Below, in pieces: positions 7,950 through 14,681 of a stretch of DNA of 24,372 nucleotides (its first letter is position 1; each line of letters opens with the position of its first letter). The DNA is taken from the IMG/VR virus record IMGVR_UViG_3300021373_001053, positions 1-24,372 of that record; one strand, given 5' to 3'. Origin of the DNA: a virus. The translations under genes were made by a program, and so were the position numbers. Under the pieces are notes generated by a model. That model saw nothing but the letters and a program-made list of their open reading frames with translations, did no database searches and was not told where the DNA came from.

Positions 7950-8257
7950 GCGAGCACCATCCCGCGGATACGAATGGTGATGGTGTAGTAAGTGAAGAAG
8001 AACACAAAATGTATCTTGAGTTCAAGCGTAAAGAACTTGAAGATCAAGATGCGATGCGTGATGCCCAACGTAATATGACATGGTTCGCATTAGCGGGCCT
8101 GTTGTTATATCCGTTTGCGGTTGTCTGCGCAGATTTAGTAAACCTAGAACAAGCGTCTAAGATTCTCGGTGATATGGCAGCCACATACTTTGTGTCTGTC
8201 GCCGCGATTGTAGCCGCTTTCTTTGGTGGGCAAGCATACTCGAATGGCAAAAAGTAA
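7946..8257 (+). CDS. Two-helix membrane protein with canonical EF-hand loop, possible holin
   Basis: 103 residues. Residues 8-19 (DTNGDGVVSEEE) fit the EF-hand calcium-binding loop, with D8, N10, D12, G13, V15, S16 and E19 at the right places. A charged helix follows (20-43), then two hydrophobic segments, about 45-65 and 80-98. Small size and two helices would suit a holin, and the EF-hand would put calcium binding at the membrane face. I recall close relatives in marine T4-like phages with no proven function. The gene overlaps both neighbours. Holin assignment is a guess. Confidence 0.75.
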   Translation: MSEHHPADTNGDGVVSEEEHKMYLEFKRKELEDQDAMRDAQRNMTWFALAGLLLYPFAVVCADLVNLEQASKILGDMAATYFVSVAAIVAAFFGGQAYSNGKK

Positions 8258-8960
8258 GTACTTAGAACATCAAGGTATTGATATAGCACGAGGTCTCGTC
8301 CTTGGAACTTCGTGCGTCAATAAGTTTGGTAGTACTGCTGGCACAATAACTTCTGAGACCACAATTTGGGACGGTAGCGGTACTACTGCTATTTACCCAT
8401 ATCCGGCGGCTGGGCAATTAGTCATTGCTGGTAACACAAACACTGACGATGATGGCGAACTCGTAGAAGTACAAGGGCTAGACGCAAATTACAATCTGCA
8501 AACAGAACAGGTTGCAATTGGTAGTGCAGGCGCTAAGACCTTTTCACGTGTCTTTCGTGCATTCATGGTCTCAACAGAAAATAGTCAAGACATTTTAATC
8601 AGTCTCAACACCAACCTGGCGGCTGTGATAGTAAGCGGTGCAGGGCAAACTCAGATGGCAGTCTACACCGTACCTGCTGGTAAGATGGGGTTTCTCAGTC
8701 ATATTCACGGCAGTTCAGACAGAAACCAAGGCACAACTGCCTGTCAATTTAAAATCAAAGCGAGAGAGTTCGGTTCTATCTTTCGCATCAAAGCAACCTA
8801 CGGTACTGCGGGCGGCGATCAGTTTGATTACGAGTATCCCGTACCGCTTATGTTTGATGAAAAGACAGACATTCGAATTGATGCCACTGCGACTCAAGCC
8901 ACGATTGTTAGTGCCATTTTTGATATCATACTTGTGGATAAGCCTCCCGCACAAGCCTAA
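8244..8960 (+). CDS. Beta-rich virion structural protein
   Basis: 238 residues from ATG 8244, which lies 14 bases inside the previous gene. An alternative start at 8223 reaches deeper into that gene and is less likely. The sequence is rich in Gly, Ala, Thr and Ile with short alternating hydrophobic stretches, as in tail, fibre-associated or decoration proteins. No signal peptide or enzyme motif is visible. It ends the first virion gene block and is followed by the late promoter at 8965. The structural role rests on composition, size and place. Confidence 0.65.
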   Translation: MAKSKYLEHQGIDIARGLVLGTSCVNKFGSTAGTITSETTIWDGSGTTAIYPYPAAGQLVIAGNTNTDDDGELVEVQGLDANYNLQTEQVAIGSAGAKTFSRVFRAFMVSTENSQDILISLNTNLAAVIVSGAGQTQMAVYTVPAGKMGFLSHIHGSSDRNQGTTACQFKIKAREFGSIFRIKATYGTAGGDQFDYEYPVPLMFDEKTDIRIDATATQATIVSAIFDIILVDKPPAQA

Positions 8961-8964
8961 TTTT

Positions 8965-8972
8965 TATAAATA
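8965..8972 (+). promoter_or_regulatory. T4-type late promoter TATAAATA for the secreted-protein cassette
   Basis: Perfect TATAAATA in the short intergenic gap 8961-9001, with about 24 bases of leader before the ATG at 9002. Its place outside coding sequence and ahead of a new gene group makes this the best of the three late promoters. It implies a T4-type late sigma factor (gp55-like) encoded elsewhere in this genome. Confidence 0.75.
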
Positions 8973-9001
8973 ACACTGACTGAATAACAGAGATTAGAAC
9001 T

Positions 9002-9685
9002 ATGCGAAGCATATTATTTCTCTTTGTTATGATGTGGTCATGCGTGGCATACGCACAAGTCGATGCGGAACCTGAGTTTCCCGGTGATGATATAACACTC
9101 CCCACCGACGATGTTGCACCAGATAATAATCAAAACGGCGATTTGAATTCGAATTCACAAAATTCGAATAACAACAATAGAACGACGACCAACATTGGCG
9201 CAGGTGCAGGTTCACCGACGCCAGTAAACACAGCGATTGCACCTTCACTCATGTCATCAGGTAGTGATACCTGTTTGCAGAGTCGAGGTACTGGTGTGCA
9301 GATCTTAGATATAGGTCTTTCAAACGGAGCCTATAAACAGGACGAAGAATGTAACCGACGCAGAGATGCGAAGGTGTTTAAAGATCTTGGTATGATTTTA
9401 CCCGCTGTTTCAAGGATGTGCCAGAACAAGAACAATTGGGAAGCAATGTTCATTTCGGGCAACCCTTGCCCTATTCTTGTCGGGGGAAAAATGGTATTCG
9501 GCAAGAACGCTGTCTTGGCTATGAGATCAAGACCAGACGTTTATATTCCTGACTATAGTAAAAAGAAAACATTTTACGACACAATCTTAGGAATAGGAGT
9601 AACAAATGAAACTGACGAAACTAATGGCGATGACATTAGCATTAGTGAGCGGTTCCGTACTAGCAGGACCAATTCAGTGGACTAG
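9002..9685 (+). CDS. Sec-secreted Asn-rich phage protein
   Basis: 227 residues. Residues 1-18 (MRSILFLFVMMWSCVAYA) form a signal peptide with probable cleavage after AYA. A low-complexity linker rich in Asn, Ser and Thr follows (about 40-65). The folded part has Cys at about 90, 117, 140 and 156, with DEECNRRRDAKVFKDLGM as its most typical stretch, known to me from a family of secreted proteins in marine T4-like phages. The Cys residues could form disulfides in the periplasm. The last 27 residues overlap the next gene by 80 bases, unusually long for this genome. Expression should be late, from the TATAAATA at 8965. Function unknown. Confidence 0.8.
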   Translation: MRSILFLFVMMWSCVAYAQVDAEPEFPGDDITLPTDDVAPDNNQNGDLNSNSQNSNNNNRTTTNIGAGAGSPTPVNTAIAPSLMSSGSDTCLQSRGTGVQILDIGLSNGAYKQDEECNRRRDAKVFKDLGMILPAVSRMCQNKNNWEAMFISGNPCPILVGGKMVFGKNAVLAMRSRPDVYIPDYSKKKTFYDTILGIGVTNETDETNGDDISISERFRTSRTNSVD

Positions 9686-10538
9686 CGTAGACAATCTAGT
9701 AACAGCGAGTGCCAGTATTACTGATACATTTGACAAAGGTTTAAAAAGAGTAGGCGGTTACTCATCAATGGCAGGTGCAGGGCATATATCACCAAACGGT
9801 TATCTTGAAGTGACCGCAACACTATTGACAGAAGCACAGAAAGATGCATACAATGCGGCAATTGGTGAAGTGCAGAACGACATCTTTCAGAAAACAGCGG
9901 AAGAGTATTTTGGTGAACAGTACGAGGCAACACAAGCGGCAATGGATGCGGCAGTTGATCAATACGTGGCAGCCGCTACACCTCTTGCAGTTGCAACGCA
10001 CATCAACAATATGGCAAATCAGGTGCAGTTAAGTGGTGATGCGGTTGAAGGGCAACAGTTGCAAGCATATGTGACTGCCAACAACGTGTTGATGACAACA
10101 CAACAAGTGAATGATTATAACAGTTCATTGACTGTGTTGCAAGATGCGGCAGATACGTTTGCTGGTGTTGCGGCAGTATACAATGATCCACAAATGATAA
10201 GTAACTTTCAGAGTATGGCAGATAACGATGGTGTTGACTTCTTGAATGCTGATGATTTATTCTTTGATCGTATTGAGAATCAAAACATCACTGGTATGCA
10301 AGCGGCAGTTGTGGTTGACTTCACCTCAATGAACAACACGATGTATGTGCAAGACGTTGCGGCGAATCTTGTGACCACTGAGTTCTTGAATCAGGCAGGT
10401 AACAATAGTTTCTTCTACACAACAGGTCCAACACAAGACATAAATACTACGTGTTCGACAGTGCAGAACGGCACTATCTTCCAAACATACCAAACGCAAG
10501 ATCCAGATATGCCTTGCTTTATAGAGCCAATGCCTTAA
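9606..10538 (+). CDS. Sec-secreted helical phage protein
   Basis: 310 residues. A typical signal peptide, MKLTKLMAMTLALVSGSVLA, is cut before GPIQW. The mature part is Ala-, Gln- and Asn-rich and mostly helical, with the opening WTSVDNLVTASASITDTFDK recurring in a family of secreted proteins from marine T4-like phages. Two Cys near the end (about 280 and 304) may pair. AGGAG just upstream gives a ribosome binding site, although the start lies 80 bases inside the preceding gene. Pairing with the previous secreted protein suggests they act together in the periplasm or on the cell surface; how is unknown. Confidence 0.8.
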   Translation: MKLTKLMAMTLALVSGSVLAGPIQWTSVDNLVTASASITDTFDKGLKRVGGYSSMAGAGHISPNGYLEVTATLLTEAQKDAYNAAIGEVQNDIFQKTAEEYFGEQYEATQAAMDAAVDQYVAAATPLAVATHINNMANQVQLSGDAVEGQQLQAYVTANNVLMTTQQVNDYNSSLTVLQDAADTFAGVAAVYNDPQMISNFQSMADNDGVDFLNADDLFFDRIENQNITGMQAAVVVDFTSMNNTMYVQDVAANLVTTEFLNQAGNNSFFYTTGPTQDINTTCSTVQNGTIFQTYQTQDPDMPCFIEPMP

Positions 10539-10539
10539 T

Positions 10540-10764
10540 ATGACAGAACATGACGGAAAGTGGCAACGAGTCACAATCAAATTGATAGACGGGCACCAGT
10601 ACATTGGTGCCCTCATTTGGTTGGACCCGAATAAGAGAACGAGCGATATGCTCAACAACGGAGATCCGTTCTTGCCGTGTCGATGGCAAGATGAATATTA
10701 CTGTATTGGCAAACCGTCAATACTTTGGGTAAATGAACACGTAGGGATGCAAAATGAGTATTGA
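10540..10764 (+). CDS. Small hypothetical protein
   Basis: 74 residues with no signal peptide, helix pattern or motif that I recognise. The composition (Trp, Tyr, Asp, Gly-rich, two Cys) suggests a small beta fold. It starts one base after the previous stop and overlaps the next gene by 11 bases, so it belongs to the same transcription unit as the secreted proteins. An 8-bp perfect hairpin lies within the coding sequence at 10591-10612. Function unknown. Confidence 0.6.
   Translation: MTEHDGKWQRVTIKLIDGHQYIGALIWLDPNKRTSDMLNNGDPFLPCRWQDEYYCIGKPSILWVNEHVGMQNEY
10591..10612 (+). other. Perfect 8-bp inverted repeat (hairpin) inside a small gene
   Basis: GGGCACCA at 10591-10598 pairs fully with TGGTGCCC at 10605-10612 around a six-base loop. 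It is not followed by a T run, so it is not a standard terminator. It could slow RNA decay or translation after the two secreted-protein genes. Confidence 0.45.
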
Positions 10765-11299
10765 AGACATCGAGTTAGACGTAGGAGGTACAAAGTTTAA
10801 GGGTATCTGGATCGCAGTGATTCTCTCGTTTGCATCTACCCTTGGTGGTGGTATCTGGGCAGCCTCAGAATTCTTTTCACGTCTTGAACTATTAGAAGAT
10901 GATGTACAGACCTCAATTATTCAAGCGCAAGGTATTGAACAACGCCTTCAGTCGTATAATGAAGATATCGACGAGACAATTGATGATTTTGAAACAGAAA
11001 TCAGTGTCATTGAGAAACAAGTCGCTAATGCTGGTATCGATGAACTACAAGGTAAACTCGCCACACTTGGTACGAATCTTCAAACAATTATGGAGCGACA
11101 ACAAGAGTTGCTCGCTATCCAGGAACGTATCATTGCAGTCGAACAAAAAGTCACTGAGATGCAAGTCACGGTGCAGAAGGCAGAAACGTCTTCAGAGAAA
11201 GTAAACGATTTCGATCAAAAGGTAACAAAGATTGAACGTGAGATCGAAGATCTTTGGAATGGGCTAGATTATCTTTCTAATCCATATGGAGGGAACTAA
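10754..11299 (+). CDS. Membrane-anchored coiled-coil protein
   Basis: 181 residues. A short N-terminal part is followed by one transmembrane helix at about 18-40 (IWIAVILSFASTLGGGIWAA) and then a long coiled coil from about 42 to 165. The end, EIEDLWNGLDYLSNPYGG, is a tail I recall from related marine T4-like phage proteins. The rod would reach from the inner membrane into the periplasm or the cytoplasm; the topology is not certain. It lies between secreted and small membrane proteins, in a cassette that seems devoted to the cell envelope. A role in lysis, in blocking superinfection or in the virion is possible. Confidence 0.75.
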   Translation: MSIEDIELDVGGTKFKGIWIAVILSFASTLGGGIWAASEFFSRLELLEDDVQTSIIQAQGIEQRLQSYNEDIDETIDDFETEISVIEKQVANAGIDELQGKLATLGTNLQTIMERQQELLAIQERIIAVEQKVTEMQVTVQKAETSSEKVNDFDQKVTKIEREIEDLWNGLDYLSNPYGGN

Positions 11300-11300
11300 C

Positions 11301-11495
11301 ATGGCAGTAGTACAATGGTTCATAGATTTCGTAAGCATTCTGATTATTGCAGGTCCTTACGTAGTTGCACTCGCAAGTGCGATCAGTGCAATGACACCCA
11401 CCACGGCTGACGATACATTCGTACAGAAGTATATCGTTCGCTTCGTTGATTTACTCGCGCTAAATATCGGTAATGCTAAACCAGAACAGAAGTGA
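11301..11495 (+). CDS. Small single-helix membrane protein, holin-like
   Basis: 64 residues from ATG 11301, preceded by GGAGG at about 11289. Residues 10-30 (FVSILIIAGPYVVALASAIS) form one hydrophobic helix, followed by AMTPTTADD and a C-terminal VRFVDLLALNIGNAKPEQ. This ends like a family of small phage membrane proteins sometimes called holin-like (the pattern ALTPTPKDD, then VDLLALNIGKAK). The gene closes the envelope cassette. A holin role is possible but unproven. Confidence 0.65.
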   Translation: MAVVQWFIDFVSILIIAGPYVVALASAISAMTPTTADDTFVQKYIVRFVDLLALNIGNAKPEQK

Positions 11496-11501
11496 TTTTT
11501 T

Positions 11502-12065
11502 ATGCGTGAAAGTTTATATCATCAATACATGAAAGATGTAGCAGTACCCGGCGATACCAAAGACCAATATGGTATCGCCGCTAATCTTCCAACCGTCAAA
11601 GCCTTTCTAGAAGAAGTTAATCTCAACGACTGTAAAATTGTGGCTGATCTCGGCAGTGGCATTAGTTCAGTGGCTATCGCTCATGCAACCAACGTCGAAA
11701 AAATATATTCTGTTGATAATCATTGGGCTTGGCTAGAAAAAACTAGAAAGTTTGTTGAAGCAAACGTTGACTCTTATGACAACGAAAAACATGAATGGTG
11801 GATGTGGAATGACTGGAGACAGGTAAGTATGAAGTGTGATTTCATATTCTATGATATGTTTTACACAAAAAGTAGAATAAAATTTATGGAAGAAATCACC
11901 CTCAAACTCAAAAAAGGTGGCTTCATTCTATATGATGACTGTCATAAACCTAGGTTACGCAATAAGGTCAAAATGATAGCGAAGAAACATGATCTTACAC
12001 TCGTGAAACGCATACTACCAATAGACGATAGAGGCCGTTGGTCTAATTTATATGTGAAAAATTAA
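11502..12065 (+). CDS. Class I SAM-dependent methyltransferase
   Basis: 187 residues. VADLGSGISS at 47-56 is motif I (SAM binding), VDNH with D72 at the end of the second strand fits motif II, and GGFILYDDCHKP fits the later strand region, as in small-molecule or sugar O-methyltransferases. The substrate cannot be told. It follows the membrane cassette after six bases and precedes a sulfotransferase, so modification of a glycan or small metabolite is a reasonable guess. Confidence 0.8.
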   Translation: MRESLYHQYMKDVAVPGDTKDQYGIAANLPTVKAFLEEVNLNDCKIVADLGSGISSVAIAHATNVEKIYSVDNHWAWLEKTRKFVEANVDSYDNEKHEWWMWNDWRQVSMKCDFIFYDMFYTKSRIKFMEEITLKLKKGGFILYDDCHKPRLRNKVKMIAKKHDLTLVKRILPIDDRGRWSNLYVKN

Positions 12066-12075
12066 TTTTTATATT

Positions 12076-12702
12076 ATGTACATAAACAAGCAAGACTTCT
12101 TTCTTGATCCAGAAACAGGGCTGCCTTGCGGCTCTGGTTCTCGCAAGATCATATCACCTACAGGAAAAATCTGGACATACCTTCACAACTATAGAACTGG
12201 AGGCGTGTCATTTCATCATTGGTGTTATGACAACTTGAAGTTAGCACATTTCTGTACGCGCCAACACGAGAACATCAAAGATACCCGGATCATTTTAGGC
12301 GACCTAGGTCAAGTTTTTTTCACCGTACGTAACCCGTGGGACTGGTGCGTGAGTCGGTGGTCTCATCGCATTATGAGAGATGCTGAAGATCCGCCATTAA
12401 GTTTTGAGCGATGGATAGTTGAGAAATTGGCTAGATGGTCTAGACATCGCGAAATGTCTTATATGTTGCTACAAAGATCAGCAATGGAAATAGAGAAAGG
12501 TGCGATAGCATTACGCTTTGAGAATCTCGAAACAGATTTTGTTCAGATACAAGAAGCCTTGCAATGTCATGTTCCTTTACCACACGTCAATGCATCGCCT
12601 CACGAACATTATACAGACTACTACAGCGCAAAGACAAGGCGCTTTGTTGGTGAGATATTCGAGGATTACAATAAGGTATTCGGTTATAAGTATGGTGAAT
12701 GA
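12076..12702 (+). CDS. Sulfotransferase-like protein (PAPS-dependent family)
   Basis: 208 residues. YRTGGVSFHHW at 39-49 resembles the 5'-phosphosulfate loop (usually PKTGGTS), and FFTVRNPWDWCVSRW at 81-95 is a clear 3'-phosphate binding motif with R85 and S93. The end, HYTDYYSAKTRRFVGEI then KVFGYKY, is typical of carbohydrate sulfotransferases. Such enzymes move sulfate from PAPS to a sugar or other hydroxyl. No signal peptide or membrane helix is present, so it acts in the cytosol or is packaged. With the methyltransferase before it, this suggests glycan modification. The Lys of the 5' loop is Arg here. Confidence 0.8.
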   Translation: MYINKQDFFLDPETGLPCGSGSRKIISPTGKIWTYLHNYRTGGVSFHHWCYDNLKLAHFCTRQHENIKDTRIILGDLGQVFFTVRNPWDWCVSRWSHRIMRDAEDPPLSFERWIVEKLARWSRHREMSYMLLQRSAMEIEKGAIALRFENLETDFVQIQEALQCHVPLPHVNASPHEHYTDYYSAKTRRFVGEIFEDYNKVFGYKYGE

Positions 12703-13070
12703 TGAAACTATTTGAAAAATTAACTGAGAGCAACTTCATGCTGTATGCGGCTCAGAACTATTATAACCCAACTTGTATTGATGTTGAAGAATTCGAAGAA
12801 GATCTAAAACGTTTTAAGTACATAAAGCGTTTAATTACTCGCTACAATGATACGGGCACACTCTCGACCAATCTGATTCTGAATCATCTGGTTATTATTT
12901 TCAATGTATTTGGCATCGAGGCTGGGCTTCGTATGCTCGAATTCAAGATGCAAGAAGATCAGTTCACGTTTATAAAACCGTTTTTAATTCATCTTAGAGC
13001 AATAAAAAACGATAAATATACAGGTATACCGATGGATAAAACTGTGGTAGAGGCTCTGAGGACAATATGA
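12699..13070 (+). CDS. Conserved T4-like phage protein (DUF7207-like)
   Basis: 123 residues, mostly helical. The block LYAAQNYYNPTCIDVEEF, then DLKRFKYIKRLITRY, then NLILNHLVIIFNVFG matches a family spread over T4-like phages that I recall as DUF7207. No function is established. Two adjacent ATG codons (12699 and 12702) could start it; both overlap the previous stop. The stop overlaps the next start (ATGA). Confidence 0.75.
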   Translation: MMKLFEKLTESNFMLYAAQNYYNPTCIDVEEFEEDLKRFKYIKRLITRYNDTGTLSTNLILNHLVIIFNVFGIEAGLRMLEFKMQEDQFTFIKPFLIHLRAIKNDKYTGIPMDKTVVEALRTI

Positions 13071-13654
13071 GTTTAGCAACAAGAGCGGCTGATCTGTACT
13101 ACACATTTCGGTTCGTAAAACTTCTGACAACACCGTGGGTTGAGACCGAAGCGTATAAGTTAGGGCTCATCGACGATAATGGTAAGCGAATCAAAAGCAA
13201 CAAGATTGATTCGGCTGCCGAGAAGACTGCGTACAGCACCTTCAATCGTCTCGTGTTTAATCTGAAGCGATTACTACAGAAAGTGCCTGGCGGCAAGAAC
13301 ACAGTTGCAAGTTATGCGGCTGCCTTATTGTTGTTGCGTGAGAAACATGAAGTAAGCGATGCATCACTCGAAAAAATACTGAAAGAGTGTGGCATTAATC
13401 CTTCTGAATATCTCAACGAAGCCAATCAGTGGTTCTTGCTTGAAAACAAACAGTTAGCACCAGGTGTTTATCGATGTCGTAATGAAAAGTTACTGAATCG
13501 CACGTTAGATGAACACGTCAATCCGAACGATAAGATGAAGGTGTCTGACAATTGCTATCCAGTCGGTGATGTATTTGGCGTTGATGTGTACGAAGTGACA
13601 CACATTGCCACGAATCAACCTGTGTACGTTGCACTAGGAGAACTGTACAAGTGA
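13067..13654 (+). CDS. Conserved phage protein of unknown function
   Basis: 195 residues. RAADLYYTFRFVKLLTTPW at 6-24 and FNRLVFNLKRLLQKVPGGK around 59-77 are strongly conserved in both T4-like and podovirus-type marine phages, as far as I recall. The N-terminal two thirds are helical and the rest looks like a small beta region (VGDVFGVDVYEVTHIA). No enzyme motif or membrane helix. The gene overlaps both neighbours by four bases. The wide spread over phage types suggests a structural or DNA-related role, but I cannot name it. Confidence 0.75.
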   Translation: MSLATRAADLYYTFRFVKLLTTPWVETEAYKLGLIDDNGKRIKSNKIDSAAEKTAYSTFNRLVFNLKRLLQKVPGGKNTVASYAAALLLLREKHEVSDASLEKILKECGINPSEYLNEANQWFLLENKQLAPGVYRCRNEKLLNRTLDEHVNPNDKMKVSDNCYPVGDVFGVDVYEVTHIATNQPVYVALGELYK

Positions 13655-13824
13655 AGACATTCAAACAGATGTACGATGAAGAGGTCATGAGCACCAGTTC
13701 TGGTGTTGCGGGCATAGGACCTGGTGAGATAGCAGACTTCAAGAAAAAGAAAAAAAGGAAAACTCGCGCTTTAACTCGACACTACATAGAAGTGATGGGC
13801 AAAAGAAAGCGACTATATCAGTAA
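13651..13824 (+). CDS. Very small basic protein with capsid-targeting-like start
   Basis: 57 residues with GTG as start, overlapping the previous stop (GTGA). The N-terminus MKTFKQMYDEE resembles the T4 capsid-targeting peptide (M-K-T-Y/F-x-x-F/M). A Gly-rich part, GVAGIGPGEI, and a Lys/Arg-rich run, FKKKKKRKTRA, follow, and the end is basic. I recall a matching family of small phage proteins with the same order of elements. The stop overlaps the next start (TAATG). It is probably an internal virion protein. Confidence 0.75.
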   Translation: MKTFKQMYDEEVMSTSSGVAGIGPGEIADFKKKKKRKTRALTRHYIEVMGKRKRLYQ

Positions 13825-14291
13825 TGTTTCAAGCGAAAATTATATTATTTCTTCTCGTGATCGGTGGTGCAGGCGGCGCGTTTGCATATCACAAAGTTAC
13901 TGTGTCTCAGTTAGAGTCACAAGTCTCAGCCCTCGAAGCAAACAATCAGGTACTCAAAGGCAACAATAATCGTCTCAAAGATGGGCTTCTTGATCAAGAA
14001 GAAGAGATGAAAGAACTTGTGGCTGAACGAGATGCTGAACGCGCTCAAGTCGCGGCTCTCACTACACGCAACAACGAGTTGCAAAAAGACAAAGAACATT
14101 ATCTGCGTATCTTCAAAGATCATAACCTGACTCGACTCGCACGAGCGAAGCCTGGTCTGATTGAAAAACGAATCAACAAAGGTACCGCAGACGTATTCAG
14201 ACAGGTGGAAAATGACACAAAAAATATTATGGCTCTTGATGATAATGATGACACTGACGGGGTGTCAACTGTTTCAGAGACAACCAATTGA
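13824..14291 (+). CDS. Inner-membrane spanin (i-spanin, Rz-like)
   Basis: 155 residues. An N-terminal membrane helix at 4-22 (AKIILFLLVIGGAGGAFAY) is followed by a long periplasmic coiled coil (27-100) and then KPGLIEKRINKGTADVFRQV. I-spanins anchor in the inner membrane and, together with the outer-membrane lipoprotein, fuse the two membranes in the last step of lysis of Gram-negative hosts. The o-spanin gene begins inside its last 80 bases in another frame, the classic Rz/Rz1 layout, which supports the assignment more than sequence likeness alone. Confidence 0.85.
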   Translation: MFQAKIILFLLVIGGAGGAFAYHKVTVSQLESQVSALEANNQVLKGNNNRLKDGLLDQEEEMKELVAERDAERAQVAALTTRNNELQKDKEHYLRIFKDHNLTRLARAKPGLIEKRINKGTADVFRQVENDTKNIMALDDNDDTDGVSTVSETTN

Positions 14292-14625
14292 GGTTGAACC
14301 TGAGATAATCATCAAGACAGAGTACGAACCACTTAGAATCTACCAACCACCGTTGCCTGCTGAGATCGATCTACTCGATGTCAACTGGGTGGTTATCACC
14401 GAAGAGAACTTCGATGAGAAGTTTGCCGAAGTCGAGCGATTGCTCGGGGGCGACTTCGTAATCTTCGCACTCACGCCTGACGGCTATGAGAAGATGGCTG
14501 AGAACCTACAAGAGATTCGACGCTACATAAGGCAACAAACCGAACTGATAATTTATTATCGAAACGCCACGACTGAAAGTGAAGGCACTACAGCGGAAGA
14601 CTGGTTGTCAGAAACGCCAGAATAA
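14212..14625 (+). CDS. Outer-membrane spanin lipoprotein (o-spanin, Rz1-like)
   Basis: 137 residues from ATG 14212, embedded in the i-spanin gene in another frame. I choose this start because it gives a short lipoprotein signal, MTQKILWLLMIMMTLTGC, with lipobox LTGC and acyl-Cys C18. Gln at +2 directs the protein to the outer membrane. An upstream in-frame ATG at 14161 would add 17 residues and spoil the signal. The mature part, longer than classic Rz1, has a Pro-containing stretch (YEPLRIYQPPLPAEIDLLDV) and a C-terminal helical part. It pairs with the i-spanin. Confidence 0.85.
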   Translation: MTQKILWLLMIMMTLTGCQLFQRQPIEVEPEIIIKTEYEPLRIYQPPLPAEIDLLDVNWVVITEENFDEKFAEVERLLGGDFVIFALTPDGYEKMAENLQEIRRYIRQQTELIIYYRNATTESEGTTAEDWLSETPE

Positions 14626-14633
14626 TATATAAT
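14605..14633 (+). promoter_or_regulatory. Sigma70-type promoter for ribonucleotide reductase
   Basis: TTGTCA at 14605-14610 and TATAAT at 14628-14633 with a 17-base spacer: five of six bases in the -35 and a perfect -10. It sits at the end of the o-spanin gene, with about 40 bases of leader before the reductase start. It would be read by unmodified host polymerase early in infection. Confidence 0.75.
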
Positions 14634-14681
14634 ACTTCCCAATTTTAAAACATGAACCTGCAAAAAGGAGGCGGCTTTCTG

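Noticed and set aside
12057-12070. Palindrome AAAAATTAATTTTT as a terminator
   Set aside because: Only A-T pairs and no loop; too weak and without a following T run of its own.
13011-13018. GATAAATA before the gene at 13067 as a late promoter
   Set aside because: The first base differs from the T4 consensus and it lies in coding sequence; not counted.
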